Position numbers and translations under genes: made by a program. The notes below the pieces were generated by a model that did not search any database, was not told the DNA's origin, and saw only the letters and a list, made by a program, of their open reading frames with translations. This document shows, in pieces, positions 37,841-47,690 of a DNA stretch of 64,000 nucleotides (its first letter is position 1; each line of letters begins with the position of its first letter). Origin of the DNA: Paramoeba atlantica (taxonomy: Eukaryota > Discosea); NCBI GenBank assembly GCA_977017575.1, contig CDRNVI010000040.1:372001-436000 (forward strand). Direction: 5' to 3'.

Positions 37841-38253
37841 GGGGAGCGGGGGGGGTTCTTTGGGGGTGGGATGGGATGGGATGGAGGGGTATCCAATAAG
37901 GAGAAAAAATGTGAAGTTTTGGATGGGCAAACAAAGGAATGTACACCAACATAGTAAAATAATGTGCGTGTGGGTAGAATTATTTATAAAAACCGAGTTC
38001 GTTGCATCACGAAACAAAAGCAAAATTATCCCTCTATCAGTTGCGCTAAGAAACCTCTTGAACTTCGTAAGTTTACCTTTCTATCCGTTTTTAGTAAAAC
38101 CTTTTTACTACAGTACGGTACGACAACACTGCCATGGTAACAAGCTATAGCAGCGATTCGATAGACATGAATGTTTATTTTTTGTCCTACATTCGGATTT
38201 TTATTGAGACGTTGTAGTTTTTTTACTGTAATTTTACTGTAAGTAACAAAAAC
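37841..38253. other. Intergenic, no gene recognised
   Basis: 413 bp. The first 50 bp continue the G-rich end of the preceding island; the rest is AT-rich. No supported gene. Confidence 0.55.
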
Positions 38254-38856
38254 ATGATTTCTCACCCGTTGCTCTTGCTTGTGCTGGGTGTGGGACCGTT
38301 GGGTTCTATGATCCCTTTTAACGCCCTCTCGGAGAACGCGGTTGAGCCTCTCCGTCCCGAGACTTTTTTTGCTCCCCCTGAAGACCTGTTGGAGCTCTTC
38401 CGTGAGAAACGGTATCACATTGTTCCGGCGCCTGATGCCACCCCGGGTCATCCTCAACTGTTTTACGCACTGGCACCCTACAGTGTAACTGTGTTGCAGA
38501 GTTTCGATTTGGCGGTACGAATTCAGCATCCCACACTCTCCTTGATGCTCTCTAAATCATCGCTTTCCTTTTCGTATCTTGTAGTACATAGTGTACCCTC
38601 CACTCTGTCGTCGAAGAACGAGTTTTGTAATCATTGGAACTTTCGTTTCCGATTGGCCACGTGCTCTGTAGACGAGGCAGGGAGGTATCACCTGTACCAT
38701 GAACTGCGCTTTGTTCAGGACCAGCCCGCAATGAATTTGCTCGTGTTACAGGAGGCTATGAAGTACTTCGAGCGCAGCCTACAACTTTTTACCAAAAAAG
38801 TTGTCGAACAGCCTCATCGGGCAGTGGGCGCATCCGATCATGGATCGGAGTTATAG
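38254..38856 (+). CDS. YbjN-like domain protein
   Basis: 200 residues. Residues about 105-175 (FCNHWNFRFRLATCSVDEAG, LYHELRFVQ, then LQEAMKYFERSLQLF) follow the pattern of the YbjN/type-III-chaperone-like fold: a VNxWNxxxRF helix end, two strands with an acidic turn, then a helix with a paired aromatic. Residues about 30-60 (PPEDLLELFREKRYHIVPAP) fit its first helix and strand. Bacterial YbjN is a regulator of unclear mechanism and plants have homologues. The first 18 residues are hydrophobic (HPLLLLVLGVGPLG) and could be a signal, or translation could start at residue 19 (MIPFNAL). The assignment is by pattern only. Confidence 0.45.
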   Translation: MISHPLLLLVLGVGPLGSMIPFNALSENAVEPLRPETFFAPPEDLLELFREKRYHIVPAPDATPGHPQLFYALAPYSVTVLQSFDLAVRIQHPTLSLMLSKSSLSFSYLVVHSVPSTLSSKNEFCNHWNFRFRLATCSVDEAGRYHLYHELRFVQDQPAMNLLVLQEAMKYFERSLQLFTKKVVEQPHRAVGASDHGSEL

Positions 38857-38909
38857 GATGACATACCACTGAGATGTTCGTATAGTTTGTAGCATGATAG
38901 CTTGTACGC

Positions 38910-38940
38910 AACACAGCATACAATACTGTGTTGTAGTAGT
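38910..38940. repeat. Short inverted repeat after the YbjN-like gene
   Basis: CAACACAG and its complement CTGTGTTG enclose a 9-nt loop within this span, about 55-80 bp after the stop codon at 38856. Followed by TAGTAGTGCATG / GTAGTATTGTGATGCATG repeats. It may form an RNA hairpin. Confidence 0.4.
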
Positions 38941-39116
38941 GCATGTAGTATTGTGATGCATGTAGAATGAAACTTGCTCGATTTTTCTCTTCATCTCACC
39001 TGGTGCTTGGGTGGCTGTTTATGTGAGAAATAAAGTTTTTTAAGGAAGAAGTGAAGTATCTGGGATAGGAGCTGATTTTGTAACTTCTCTAAAAATCTTC
39101 AAATTTTAGTTTCTAC

Positions 39117-42100
39117 ATGTCCTGCCCGGAACTTAAAAAAGTCATTGCCGCAAAGACAGAGCGGGTGAAAGGCATTGATGTCCATCCGACAGAGCCCTGG
39201 GTTATCTGCTCGCTTTATACTGGACAGGTCTGTCTATGGAACTATACGACAAGCTCTCTTATGAAAACTTTCGAAATCTTGGACATTCCGATCCGCGCAG
39301 TGCGTTTCATTGCCGCTCAGAATTGGTTTGTTTGTGGGAGCGATGATGGATGTTGTCGGGTATATAATTACTACACAATGGAACGCATTGCTCAGTTTGA
39401 CGCACATCAAGACTATATCCGTTCCATTGCTGTTCATGCTACACTTCCCCTGGTACTCACTGCAAGCGATGATCACACCGTCAAGCTGTGGGACTTCTCG
39501 CAGGGATGGGCGCATGTACGAACTTATGAAGGACACAGTCACTATGTGATGGCAGTCGTGTGGAATCCTAGGGAAGGTCCAAATTTTGCAACCGCGTCGC
39601 TCGACAATAAGGTGAAATTATGGAACACAACGACTTCTCGCGCTAATTTCAGTTTGGAACATGACAAAGGGGTTAACTGTGTAGCCTTTTATCCTGGTTC
39701 CGACAAGCCCTATCTAGTGAGTGGTACCGATGATGGAACTGTGTTCCTCTGGGATTTCCCCACGCGTAGTAAAATACACGTACTAAAAGGGCACACCAAC
39801 AACGTTTCCTGCGTAGGGTTTCATGCTGATCTTCCCATTGTCGTGTCCGGAAGTGAAGATGAAAGCGTTCGACTGACCAGTCTTGCCAACTATCGTCTAC
39901 AGAACACCCTACAACTTCGTATGGGTCGCGTGTGGGCTGTAGAAATGCATGCCAAAACTGGACTGTTGTGTGTCGGGATGGACCGCGGTATGGTCGCTCT
40001 TGCCCCAGTGACTCAAAATCAGAAACCGCTTGCCATGGATGCGAACGGCAAGGTATTGTACGCTGAAAAGGAATCTATTTACCGAATTGACTTAAAGGCT
40101 ACAAATTGTCAAGGGCAAGATGGGACACCGGTCCCTGTGACAGCAAAAGAACTTTCTACTATTGAAAATACACCGCTTCTGATTACGTACAACTCGAATA
40201 ATCAATTTGCTTGCGTGCAAAGTGAGAAAGCGTATGCCATATACACAACCCTCACTTGGAGGCCGAAAACATTCGGTGCAGGAATTTCTTTCGCATGGGG
40301 TCCAGAACCCGGTACATTCATTGTTTTGGAGACATCATCGCACTTGAAATTCTTCCGCAGTTTTGCTGAATCCGATCTTCTTCGATTTTCTTCTTCGGTC
40401 AAAGCGGTGCACGGGGGAAACAGCTCAGTTTTTTCAGTCAGTGCGGTAGACATCATGACCTTCTACTCATGGGAGAGTTTGCAACCAGTAGGGAGCATTG
40501 CCGTTGCTGAAGAAGTGCAAAACGTCGAATGGAATACCACTGGTTCAATGGTTGCTTTAGCTACGAAGAAATCTATATACATTATGTCGTATGAGTCCAG
40601 TGCACATACAGACAGTGATAAGGCCTCAAAAGATAAAATTGTCTTCGTTTTACAAGATGAAATTTTGAAATATGCTCTTAGTGTGAGATGGGTGCGGAAT
40701 GTTCTCTTAATCCTTAGCTCTGATGGCATATTATATTATCGCGTTGGAGGTTTTACTGGGGAGATTGCACATGTCGCGCAGTTTGCAGGATTGATCGGTT
40801 ACATTACCCGAGAGGAGCGAATCTATGTTTTGAATCCCGAAGGAAGCGTGTCGAGTTTCCAATTTTCAGATGCAGTAGCTCTCTTTATGAGCCTTATTGC
40901 AGCTAAACAAATTGATTCGGCTAGGAATCTCATTAATAAAATACCTAAAACTTGGAGAATACCCGTCGCAAAGTTTTTGGAAAGTCGGGATGAACGAAAT
41001 CTCGCTCTTGCATTAGCAGATGAAAGCACCTTGAAATTTAGACTGGCAATCTCACAACTGGATCTTACTCTTGCGTTTAAAGCAGCTTCTGAAACAAACA
41101 ATATCTCGGATTGGAAGAAGTTGGCGGATTTGGCAATGACTTTGGGCAATTTCGAATTGTCTGAGTCCGCGTTGCTTCAGGCCAAGGACTATGCTGGACT
41201 CTTATTACTTTATCATTCCACCGGAAACTGGAATGGAATTCGCGACCTGCTGGAAGCTACCAAGGCGAACAGGCAATTCAACGTTGCTTTTATGTGCGCT
41301 TTCACGCTTTCCGATGTAGCGTCATGTATAGATATTTTGTTACTTGATTCCATGTTTCCACAAGCCGCAATATTTGCTCGCCGATGTCGCCTTGATCCGG
41401 AGATGCTGTCAAAAATCGTTCAGAAATGGAAAGCAGGGCTCCTCACGACAAATCCAAGCTTGGCGGAGCGAATAGCAGATCCTGTGGAGAATCCTGGGGA
41501 TTTTTCTGATGTAGCCCCGCTCGCACCTTATACGGCAGAACTTATACGGCAGAACTTATCAGAAGAGGTAATTTCAACAGACACGGTAAATCGAGATTCG
41601 TGTTCACCGGAGCCTTCCAACGACGAAGCGATATATTCGGAAAATGGAGAAATAAACGGCATGAAATCAGATGCTTCAAAATCGGGTTTGTCAGGGGAAG
41701 ATAATTTTGAGTTTGAACACACACCAACACGTAAAAACGGAGTTGAGGATATAGTTTTACTAACACCTAATCAGTATGTGGATTCCCCTGTCTATCCCAG
41801 CGCGCCTGCACCTACGCCAGCGTCCCCACCCTCAGTCGCCAGTGAGCAAGGTCTAGAAGAAAAAACAGAGGTACGTGTCGATGATTGTATCCCCTCGTTT
41901 ACAGCTGAATTGGATGAACTGAAGCTTAGAAGTTTTAAAGAGACATTAAACGGAGAGGACTGTATACTAACGCCTAAATCCTCGGCTAAGAATTTGTCTT
42001 TTGGGGAACTTGATGTGTATCCCAGTGCTACAGCTCATACTTCTGAGAACTCGGCCCTTGATTCTCCGGCAGCACAGGATGATATCGTCATGGAGGCAGA

Positions 42101-42173
42101 AAAACAGACAAAAACTTCCGATGTTCTGGATGAATGGTTTGCTGATGAATCAAATTTTCAACCGACAAGGTGA
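39117..42173 (+). CDS. COPB2: Coatomer subunit beta-prime (COPB2/Sec27)
   Basis: 1018 residues. The first about 300 residues are a WD40 propeller with the family wording throughout: KTERVKGIDVHPTEPWVICS, YTGQVCLWNY, IRAVRFIAAQNWFVCGSDDG, HQDYIRSIAVHATLPLVLTA, SDDHTVKLWD, GHSHYVMAVVWNP. A second propeller and alpha-solenoid follow (WNTTGSMVALATKKSIYIMS, ESALLQAKDYAGLLLLYHST). The last about 230 residues are acidic and disordered and end in a conserved-looking short helix. The subunit is part of the COPI cage on Golgi-derived vesicles and recognises KKXX cargo tails. A 14-bp tandem duplication near 41527-41554 is read in two frames without breaking the ORF. Confidence 0.97.
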   Translation: MSCPELKKVIAAKTERVKGIDVHPTEPWVICSLYTGQVCLWNYTTSSLMKTFEILDIPIRAVRFIAAQNWFVCGSDDGCCRVYNYYTMERIAQFDAHQDYIRSIAVHATLPLVLTASDDHTVKLWDFSQGWAHVRTYEGHSHYVMAVVWNPREGPNFATASLDNKVKLWNTTTSRANFSLEHDKGVNCVAFYPGSDKPYLVSGTDDGTVFLWDFPTRSKIHVLKGHTNNVSCVGFHADLPIVVSGSEDESVRLTSLANYRLQNTLQLRMGRVWAVEMHAKTGLLCVGMDRGMVALAPVTQNQKPLAMDANGKVLYAEKESIYRIDLKATNCQGQDGTPVPVTAKELSTIENTPLLITYNSNNQFACVQSEKAYAIYTTLTWRPKTFGAGISFAWGPEPGTFIVLETSSHLKFFRSFAESDLLRFSSSVKAVHGGNSSVFSVSAVDIMTFYSWESLQPVGSIAVAEEVQNVEWNTTGSMVALATKKSIYIMSYESSAHTDSDKASKDKIVFVLQDEILKYALSVRWVRNVLLILSSDGILYYRVGGFTGEIAHVAQFAGLIGYITREERIYVLNPEGSVSSFQFSDAVALFMSLIAAKQIDSARNLINKIPKTWRIPVAKFLESRDERNLALALADESTLKFRLAISQLDLTLAFKAASETNNISDWKKLADLAMTLGNFELSESALLQAKDYAGLLLLYHSTGNWNGIRDLLEATKANRQFNVAFMCAFTLSDVASCIDILLLDSMFPQAAIFARRCRLDPEMLSKIVQKWKAGLLTTNPSLAERIADPVENPGDFSDVAPLAPYTAELIRQNLSEEVISTDTVNRDSCSPEPSNDEAIYSENGEINGMKSDASKSGLSGEDNFEFEHTPTRKNGVEDIVLLTPNQYVDSPVYPSAPAPTPASPPSVASEQGLEEKTEVRVDDCIPSFTAELDELKLRSFKETLNGEDCILTPKSSAKNLSFGELDVYPSATAHTSENSALDSPAAQDDIVMEAEKQTKTSDVLDEWFADESNFQPTR

Positions 42174-42455
42174 TCAATCATCTAAAAAATCTTGGGTGGT
42201 CTAATTATTATTGAAATAAACTTTCTGCGGAGTTTCCTTATCTTCTTTACCTCGAATTCGACTTGCTTCGTGTAACTGACCTAATCACGTACATGAGTCA
42301 TTGCATATAAATTTAGTTGTTATTAATTTAATTGTTCTGTGATTTATTACTTGATTGAGCGTTCTTGAAAATCCGTTGTTTGCTGTTTTTTTACAAGAAG
42401 CATAGTAATGTTTTGCAATATGTATAGTCGTCGAATGCACGTGTAGAAGAAATGA

Positions 42456-44732
42456 ATGTGTAGAAGAACCAATTGTTCCGCTTTCGGGGAAAGCAAAGCT
42501 ACAGAAAGTCAGTCACTTTCTAACATAAGTTACGCGGTCGTTCATCTCCTAGTTCATCCATTCGTATATCGAGCTTTTCTAATTCGGGATAGAGCAAAAA
42601 GTAACAAAAGAGATGTGTTGTTTTCAACTAAGGCTTTACGAGCCGTGCAATTGTTTTTGGGCCAGCCCAGCGCAGCCATTGGTGAACAACTAAGAGTTGG
42701 ACCGTTCGGAAAGCTTCTTATGCAAAATTTGGTCCTAAGAACTGGGGAAACTTTTGAATTAAAAGTTAATCTTGAAATGCTGACTCTTCGAGCTACTCAA
42801 ATTTTTGGAATTGGTTCTGATATTTCCCAGACAAAAGATTCCAAAGTGGATCGTAATTATTCTATTCAAAACGGAATTATGCTAAATGTGCTGAATTCTC
42901 GCATAGGTGTTGTTCTGAAGGTAAAATCTGAGGAAAAGAAGGCAAAATATGAAAATAATTATACCGAAATGATGCTGTCACCATTTCTCTCTGTCATGTC
43001 AAAGAAGAGCTCAATGGTCTTACACTCATTTGAGGATAACACCGAAAATTCTTACGAAGCTTATGATTTTATAGAGGACAGAAATGGTTGGCGGCTACTT
43101 AAGAAGCTTTTATCAATTTATTCCTTGCAATCTTGCGTACGTGGAATCGTTCTACTCGGTCCTCCTAATGTGGGCAAAACTCTTTGTGCAAGACATATAG
43201 CCGCGGTTCTATCAGCAATGAATGAGAGCGACGTTCAGCAATTAAAGTGGAACAATGGACAACTGGAACTCTCGAAAAATACTTTTCTGTCCGCCAATAA
43301 TGCAGTATACACGTTACACTGTTCAATGCCACTTCTTCTTAGTGATGAACTTGAGAAAACTCACTGTCGCATTGTTAAGCTTTTTTCAACTGCTCAACGG
43401 ATGCGTCCCAGTCTCTTTGTTTTTGATGACACTGAATACTTAACGACACTGAACGTTGGCTCATCAAAAGATGACATTACGTACCCACCTTCTGCGAGGT
43501 TGTTTATGGCTATGCTCAGTAGTTTTTTGGGTGCAGAGGAACAAAGTGTGGTGCATCGAAGTGCTCCGATATCTGTTTTATGGATAGCACGAGATCATCA
43601 CCATGTTCCTCGTTCACTGTGCAGTCCGTACATGTTGTCTTTCTGTATACAATTGGAATCAGGGTCGCTTGCATCCAATTATCGCTTTTTGCAGCATCTT
43701 GGATTTCTTCATGAAGCATCATGGATAGTGGACGAAACTACATTGATAAAAAGCTGTGAGAACACTAAAAGTTCTCTTGTTACCTCGTATACGAATGCAT
43801 GGAATCGAAGTGAGTTGGCACGTCTTCTCAGTTACGATACTGCAACGGACGCAATTCGCTACGCAAGGAATTACGTACCTGCCAATTTGCGACAAATTGC
43901 TCACGCGTGTGTATTAAATAAAGACAATCACATGTCTATAAAATCTCAAGTATACGTAGATTATAGCGGGGCGTGGAGCAGAATTCAGGAGATCATCTTG
44001 TTTCCCCTGAGTCGCACATCAATCCGCAGCGACACAAAGGTAGAAGTACCGAAAGGTGTTTTACTCTACGGTCCATCGGGTGTTGGTAAAACAGCTCTTC
44101 TGTCCTCAGTTGCGGCCACGCTAACTCATCACTTGGAGCACGGAAAGGATGAAGCGTCTTTCGCCCAAAGTCATTTTTTTGCAGTAAATACCATTGTGGT
44201 TGATGCTACGAGTCTTATTTCTAAATACGTTGGAGAGTCTGAGAAAAATTTGCAAAATTTATTTCGCGCTGCAACGGCCCTTAGTCCCTGTGTTCTTCTC
44301 ATAGATCACTTTGAGCGCATAGCATCCAGGCGAGGCACGGGGGGTTCAGAAACAACTGATCGAATGCTTACTACGTTCTTGCTTTCCATGAACGAAGCAG
44401 CTTGCAGCTCTCTCGTTGTAATAGCCGCTACCGATCGTAAAGAAGGCTTGGATCCAGCTGCCCTTCGTGCCGGAAGATTTGATGTTCACATCGAAATATC
44501 TTTTCCGAACCCTAGAGAGAAGTTGAGTATTGCAGAAGGATTATTGAGATATATTCCGTGCGAAATGCTTCAAACCGATCTGCGCGACTTTTTGATCGCC
44601 GCAATGGCGAAAACCAATCTGAAGACTCCTTCTGATATTTCCCACGCGATTCATGACGCATGCTGGAGAGCAATTGAACGAGGATCACACGAGCTGATGC
44701 ACCTAGATTTAGAAATAGCTTTTGCTAGGTAG
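42456..44732 (+). CDS. PEX1: PEX1-like peroxisomal AAA+ ATPase (two AAA domains)
   Basis: 758 residues, with two AAA modules. D1 begins near residue 230 (LLGPPNVGKTLCARHIAAVL, Walker B LFVFDDTEYL). D2 begins near residue 535 (LLYGPSGVGKTALLSSVAAT), with KYVGESEKNLQNLFRAA, the second-region block IASRRGTGGSETTDRMLTTF and a LRAGRFDVHIEI arginine-finger region. The SRRGxxxxxxTDR wording is the PEX1/PEX6 signature; a degenerate D1 points to PEX1. With PEX6 it extracts ubiquitinated PEX5 from the peroxisome. Two oddities: the protein lacks most of the N-terminal domains (human PEX1 has about 1283 residues), and the D2 Walker B reads LLIDHFE, with His in place of the catalytic Glu. Confidence 0.75.
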   Translation: MCRRTNCSAFGESKATESQSLSNISYAVVHLLVHPFVYRAFLIRDRAKSNKRDVLFSTKALRAVQLFLGQPSAAIGEQLRVGPFGKLLMQNLVLRTGETFELKVNLEMLTLRATQIFGIGSDISQTKDSKVDRNYSIQNGIMLNVLNSRIGVVLKVKSEEKKAKYENNYTEMMLSPFLSVMSKKSSMVLHSFEDNTENSYEAYDFIEDRNGWRLLKKLLSIYSLQSCVRGIVLLGPPNVGKTLCARHIAAVLSAMNESDVQQLKWNNGQLELSKNTFLSANNAVYTLHCSMPLLLSDELEKTHCRIVKLFSTAQRMRPSLFVFDDTEYLTTLNVGSSKDDITYPPSARLFMAMLSSFLGAEEQSVVHRSAPISVLWIARDHHHVPRSLCSPYMLSFCIQLESGSLASNYRFLQHLGFLHEASWIVDETTLIKSCENTKSSLVTSYTNAWNRSELARLLSYDTATDAIRYARNYVPANLRQIAHACVLNKDNHMSIKSQVYVDYSGAWSRIQEIILFPLSRTSIRSDTKVEVPKGVLLYGPSGVGKTALLSSVAATLTHHLEHGKDEASFAQSHFFAVNTIVVDATSLISKYVGESEKNLQNLFRAATALSPCVLLIDHFERIASRRGTGGSETTDRMLTTFLLSMNEAACSSLVVIAATDRKEGLDPAALRAGRFDVHIEISFPNPREKLSIAEGLLRYIPCEMLQTDLRDFLIAAMAKTNLKTPSDISHAIHDACWRAIERGSHELMHLDLEIAFAR

Positions 44733-45686
44733 TTGGCATACATCATAACAAAGGCTCAGTACTTCCTTAAGCAATTTGCTTTGAAACTACTGTAGATTCT
44801 ACATTCTTAAGTAATAAACCCTTTTTCACGAAAAGTGACCCTCCATATTTTTTTCGCTGAAGCGTCCGTTTGAGAAATTCTTTGTTGCTGATTTTCCATA
44901 TTTTTGCACAAAGACTTCGCGCATTAAAGAACGGAGCAAAAAGTCTCAAACACGTATAAATGTACAGCACGTATAAATGTAAGTGAGAGCAGGATTTCCA
45001 CTTTTTCACCCCCCTTAAATCTATTTTCTCGCGCTCTTGAAGAAGAATCAATTTAAAATCAAGCCGGGGGTCAGCTCCATATTAAGGTTAGTTTAATATT
45101 AAGATTTACTTTTATATCAAGAATGGCATTTTAGTATTCGAATATGATCTCTGGATGGAATGGCCTGGCCTGGGGGCATATCATCCGCCCACATGAAACG
45201 CCACATATAAGAGGTGGGAATCACAAAAGTGCCCTAGATGAGAGTGGTTTCAGGGTTTCATAAAGTTTATTTTACACTCTTTAACTTTGATAACTTTAAT
45301 AATGGAACCCGGCTTCCTTCGTAAGGCCTATTCGACGCCCGTGAAATACCGTATGCCGGATAGATTACCGTATTATGGAAACTACCCCTATAACTTATCC
45401 CAATAACCTTTAATAATAAGAGGGATGCACCTGGCATGAAACAAATTCTTCACGAATCTTTTACTACGCCGAGAAAATGGGGTATTACTGTTCCCTTTTC
45501 TAAGGGGCATTGATCAGGGAAAAGAAACACCCTCAAATTCAGAAAATCACAACTAGAGAACCCATTAGACAAACGCAGAGTTGCGTGTCTTTGTACTGGT
45601 GGCCTTTAATACAGCAAAGTTGTTTTTGGTACATAAGCGCGTAAATTATAGAATATTTTTAAATTTCTATTTAAGATTTTGTACTT
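44733..45686. other. Intergenic with one hAT-related repeat, no gene recognised
   Basis: 954 bp. Bases 44812-44960 resemble the left part of the hAT element (see that entry). The rest (45060-45680) is AT-rich with no recognisable gene or RNA. Confidence 0.55.
44812..44960 (+). repeat. Diverged copy of the left end of the hAT element
   Basis: AATAAACCCTTTTTCACGAA followed by AAGTGACCCTC, GCGTCCGTTTGAGAAATTCT and CGCGCATTAAAGAACGGAGC parallel, in order, TAAACCCCCCACAGCGAAAA, GTCACCCCCCTC, GTGTCCGTTTGAGCTCATTC and TGCGCATTATAGCATGGAAC at 46754-46885. No terminal repeat or partner end is seen. Confidence 0.6.
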
Positions 45687-46397
45687 ATGACGAAGGGCCG
45701 CGGAAAAGATCCAGGTGCTGGAGGCCTTAAAAAACACTTGAACTTAAAGGCTCACAAGGAACGGCAACAGCCCAGTGCTCGCCGCCACCTAGGCACTCTT
45801 GAAAAACATCGAGATTACGCTCAGCGCGCAAAGGTTTATCATTCACGCGAATCAAAGCTAGGCGAATTACGTCAGAAAGCGGCGCAAAGAAATCCTGAAG
45901 AATTTGACTTTGGAATGATTCGAGGTCGAGCGGATCCGATTAGTGGGAAGCACATTACAGACGCAAAAATCCGTCGAGATGGAATTCAGCAACGGACACT
46001 AAACAACAAAGACATTCGATATCTCGAAAATCGTAGAAGTGTGCTTACAGGAGAAATTCGCGAATTAGAGTCACAGCTACCAGAAAGTTCTTTCGACAAA
46101 CGACCGGGAGCTCGTACCATATTCCATTACGGTGATGAGGAAAGCGAGAGCGCTGAGGTCCCGCTAACATCAAAAAAGAGTTGTAAAGCCGTCGAGCACA
46201 TTCTACCTAGAATTACAAATGGCGAGAGAAATGCTTATGAGCGTTTAAACCAATGTCTAGAATTGAAGGGGCGAATTGGCCACGCGCCCCAAAGTATGGA
46301 AGTCGAGCAAAATTTATTGTCCAAAGGCCGTCGCCGTATGGTGCAACTTGAAGGTGGACAGCGAATATTTAAATGGACGCTACAGCGGAGTAGATAA
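45687..46397 (+). CDS. UTP11: U3 snoRNA-associated protein UTP11
   Basis: 236 residues (human protein about 253). The N-terminal half carries the family signature: ARRHLGTLEKHRDYAQRAKV, YHSRESKLGELRQKAAQRNP, then EEFDFGMIRGRADPISGKH. The middle keeps the LNNKDIRYLENRRSVLTGEI helix where the family has QDVKYIEMKR. The whole is basic and helical. UTP11 is a component of the 90S small-subunit processome acting on the 18S rRNA precursor in the nucleolus. The start MTKGRGKDP gives a short extra N-terminus; the frame is intact. Immediately downstream begins the transposon-rich region. Confidence 0.9.
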   Translation: MTKGRGKDPGAGGLKKHLNLKAHKERQQPSARRHLGTLEKHRDYAQRAKVYHSRESKLGELRQKAAQRNPEEFDFGMIRGRADPISGKHITDAKIRRDGIQQRTLNNKDIRYLENRRSVLTGEIRELESQLPESSFDKRPGARTIFHYGDEESESAEVPLTSKKSCKAVEHILPRITNGERNAYERLNQCLELKGRIGHAPQSMEVEQNLLSKGRRRMVQLEGGQRIFKWTLQRSR

Positions 46398-46454
46398 TGA
46401 GCAGAATTTCTTGCTTCATTATGTCGAATTGAAAGACACTATTTAAGAATAATG

Positions 46455-46577
46455 CAAGGGCGGTGCAGCTAAATCTGGGGGAGGTCTAAAATTTGTAAAT
46501 GTTGTTCAATTTTAGAAAATAATAGCGCATTCGAGAGCTCTCGCGAATCCCTCTGGTGGAAAGTGCGTCGTTTTCCA
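46455..46577 (+). repeat. Left arm of an outer inverted repeat around the hAT element
   Basis: CAAGGGCGGTGCAGCTAAAT begins a 123-bp segment that recurs inverted at 50238-50355. Shared blocks include GCAGCTAAATCTGGGGG, TTTTAGAAAATAATAGCGCA and GGTGGAAA. A third, solo copy is at 55525-55600. Confidence 0.75.
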
Positions 46578-46726
46578 CACCTTGCATAACGGGGATAAAA
46601 GGCCGAAAAAGTCAACTGCAAGCTTTTTTGCAAAGCCTACCTCAGAATAAGACCCTATGTTGGCGTACCTTTCCAGACGAAGCGCTCTACCACTGGTTTT
46701 GATCTGCTTAATGAATGGTAATGAGC

Positions 46727-46734
46727 CTTTAAAG
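46727..46734 (+). repeat. Left target-site duplication of the hAT insertion
   Basis: CTTTAAAG precedes the CAGGGG terminus. The right flank (50078-50085) is CTTTTAAG, identical in 7 of 8 bases. Length 8 and the nTnnnnAn form fit hAT targets. Confidence 0.7.
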
Positions 46735-46984
46735 CAGGGGTCCCTAAAACTTTGTAAACCCCCCACAGCGAAAAGTCACCCCCCTCTAACTTTTCAGCCA
46801 AGTGTCCGTTTGAGCTCATTCTTGTTGCATTTTGATGTTCCCAACATACTTTGCGCATTATAGCATGGAACCAAGGCTCTCAAATGCGTGCATCCGATAG
46901 ATGGATTATCACTTTCTTCACATTTTTCAAGAGACCAATTTCTCACACTTTAACAAAATAAATCTTCTCTTCCCATGAGAAATT

Positions 46985-47690
46985 CAATTATTTTTGTCCA
47001 TTTTTGCTGATTTTTGTTGCGAACGAGAGATCTCGTTCTCCTAGCAAAGATCTTTGCCGCTATTTTTTAATATTGACCCACTTGTGCCCCCTGGCCGCGG
47101 AGTGTTTGTTTTCTTAAATTAGTGTGGTATGACGATGCAAAAAAATAGATCCTAAAAGCAATTTTCTTTTTCATTTTCTAAAATGATCTAAAAATGGTGG
47201 GAACGTGTAGATCTCAGAATTTTGAACGAGAAAATGATATTTTAACCCCCTTAGGCCCCTTCAAGCAAAAAGTAAAGGAGACAGCTTAAAAACGTTGATT
47301 TATCACCGTTTCAAGAAAGCACCAATCAAATACAAATATTCCACCACGTGACAAATTGAATGTTTGTTATCTGTTTTTGATCATTTTTGTTGCAATCGAG
47401 AGATCTCGATCCCCTAGCGAAGATCTGTGACACCATTTTCATGTTGACCCCCTTCTCCCCCCCTGGTCGAGGAACATGAGATTTTTCGGGTAATATTGGC
47501 ATGACTATGTAAAAACGTCATTAAAAAAATGAGTTTAAATTTCTTATCTGTGAAGAGGTCTAAAAACAGCGGGAACGTGCAGATCTCAAAATTTTGAACG
47601 AAAAAGTTGTGCCGCAACCCCCCTAAGCCTCGTTGTACAAAAAAAAGAGGGGGGTGACTTATTCGCTGTGGGCGGTTTATATATAGTTTA
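46985..47690 (+). repeat. Two direct copies of a roughly 372-bp repeat in the hAT noncoding part
   Basis: AACGAGAGATCTCGTTCTCC at about 47021 recurs as AATCGAGAGATCTCGATCCC at about 47394, and GGTGGGAACGTGTAGATCTC at about 47194 recurs as AGCGGGAACGTGCAGATCTC at about 47566. The second copy ends with an inverted version of the left terminal region (47640-47690 against 46750-46790). Related fragments lie outside at 50420-50500 and 50635-50720. Confidence 0.7.
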
